A DNA stretch of 6,466 nt, from positions 1 to 6,466 of the forward strand of contig CAADUD010000089.1 of assembly GCA_900752095.1 (NCBI GenBank), written 5' to 3'. Source of the stretch: Clostridia bacterium. GTDB lineage: Bacteria > Bacillota > Clostridia > TANB77 > CAG-508. A program made the position numbers and the translations under genes. This document shows positions 6,189-6,466 of the stretch, piece after piece. How positions within the stretch are numbered: the first letter of the stretch is position 1; the number at the start of each line of letters is the position of its first letter. The notes under the pieces were generated by a model. The model searched no databases. It was not told the origin of the DNA and saw nothing but the letters and a program-made list of their open reading frames with translations.

Positions 6189-6466
6189 ATGTTACAAATT
6201 AAAAATGTATATAAAGAATATAGAACAGGAAATTTAATACAAAAAGCTTTAGACAATGTGAGCTTAAATTTAAGAGATAATGAATTTGTGACCATTTTAG
6301 GACCAAGTGGTTCTGGCAAAACCACACTTCTAAATATTATTGGAGGACTAGACCATTATGATGAAGGAGATTTGATTATTAATGGGATTTCTACTAAACA
6401 ATATAAAGATAGAGACTGGGATTCTTATCGTAATCATACAATTGGTTTTGTTTTCCAAAGTTATAA
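6189..6466 (+). CDS. ABC transporter ATP-binding domain, MacB/LolD-type, 3' truncated by the window
   Basis: The first 92 complete codons of an ABC ATPase are present. The A-loop region (about residues 8-17) precedes Walker A GPSGSGKTT (38-46) with Lys44 and Thr45, then LNIIGGLDHYDEGDLIING (48-66) and the Q-loop FVFQSY (87-92) with Gln90. The signature motif and Walker B lie beyond the edge. AGGAG (6176-6180), 8 bases before the ATG, gives a strong start. The pattern GGLDHYDEGD followed by KDRDWDSYRN matches, from memory, the long single-chain proteins of Bacillota in which a MacB/FtsE-like ATPase is fused to FtsX-type permease segments. Such systems export or extract peptides, lipids or antimicrobials rather than import nutrients. 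The fusion cannot be confirmed here. No terminator was seen in the 96-base gap after the patatin gene. Confidence 0.92.
   Translation, partial: MLQIKNVYKEYRTGNLIQKALDNVSLNLRDNEFVTILGPSGSGKTTLLNIIGGLDHYDEGDLIINGISTKQYKDRDWDSYRNHTIGFVFQSY

Noticed and set aside
6137..6325. 62-codon open frame on the minus strand
   Set aside because: It overlaps the start and Walker A region of the ABC ATPase in antisense. The MVLPEPLGPK start is the well-known artefact of reading Walker A backwards.

Overview
The window is AT-rich (roughly 30% GC by eye), standard-code DNA in which every recognisable gene lies on the + strand. Shine-Dalgarno sites are purine-rich (GGAG type), most stop codons are TAA, and the families present (AlgI-type MBOAT, DHHW protein, SAMHD1/YwfO-like HD phosphohydrolase, YjjU-like patatin, MacB-type ABC ATPase) are common together in low-GC Bacillota. 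The best guess is a gut-type member of the Clostridia; nothing here fixes genus or species. No tRNA, rRNA, insertion sequence, CRISPR array or phage gene was seen, and no gap between genes exceeds 300 bases.

Left part (1-2863): a cell-surface polymer acylation module. It starts with the last 20 codons of an unidentified protein, possibly a DUF4358 lipoprotein. A short hairpin with a T-rich tail follows. Next come a complete membrane-bound O-acyltransferase (MBOAT, AlgI-like, 227-1627) and a membrane-anchored extracytoplasmic DHHW/AlgX-like protein (1745-2863). By analogy with alginate acetylation (AlgI with AlgJ/AlgX), the MBOAT would pass an acyl group across the membrane and the DHHW protein would finish the transfer to a polysaccharide or other surface polymer. 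The acceptor cannot be told from this window.

Middle (2899-5161): a well-formed promoter (TTGTCA, 18 bp, TGGTAAAAT) starts a new transcription unit. Its first gene is the most interesting feature here: a single chain joining a SAMHD1/YwfO-type HD phosphohydrolase with complete metal and catalytic residues to a C-terminal CYTH (triphosphate tunnel) domain. SAMHD1-type enzymes release inorganic tripolyphosphate from dNTPs, and many CYTH enzymes hydrolyse tripolyphosphate, so the fusion may carry out two consecutive steps. That link is inference. The start is best placed at the second ATG (2963), because the only Shine-Dalgarno lies over the first ATG.

Right part (5247-6466): a YjjU-like patatin phospholipase with an intact Ser-Asp dyad, 85 bp behind the HD-CYTH gene and with no terminator between them, then the first 92 codons of an ABC transporter ATPase, cut by the window edge, which resembles the ATPase-permease fusions of the MacB class. 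Genes from 2963 onward could form one operon, but no shared function is evident beyond phosphate or lipid chemistry.
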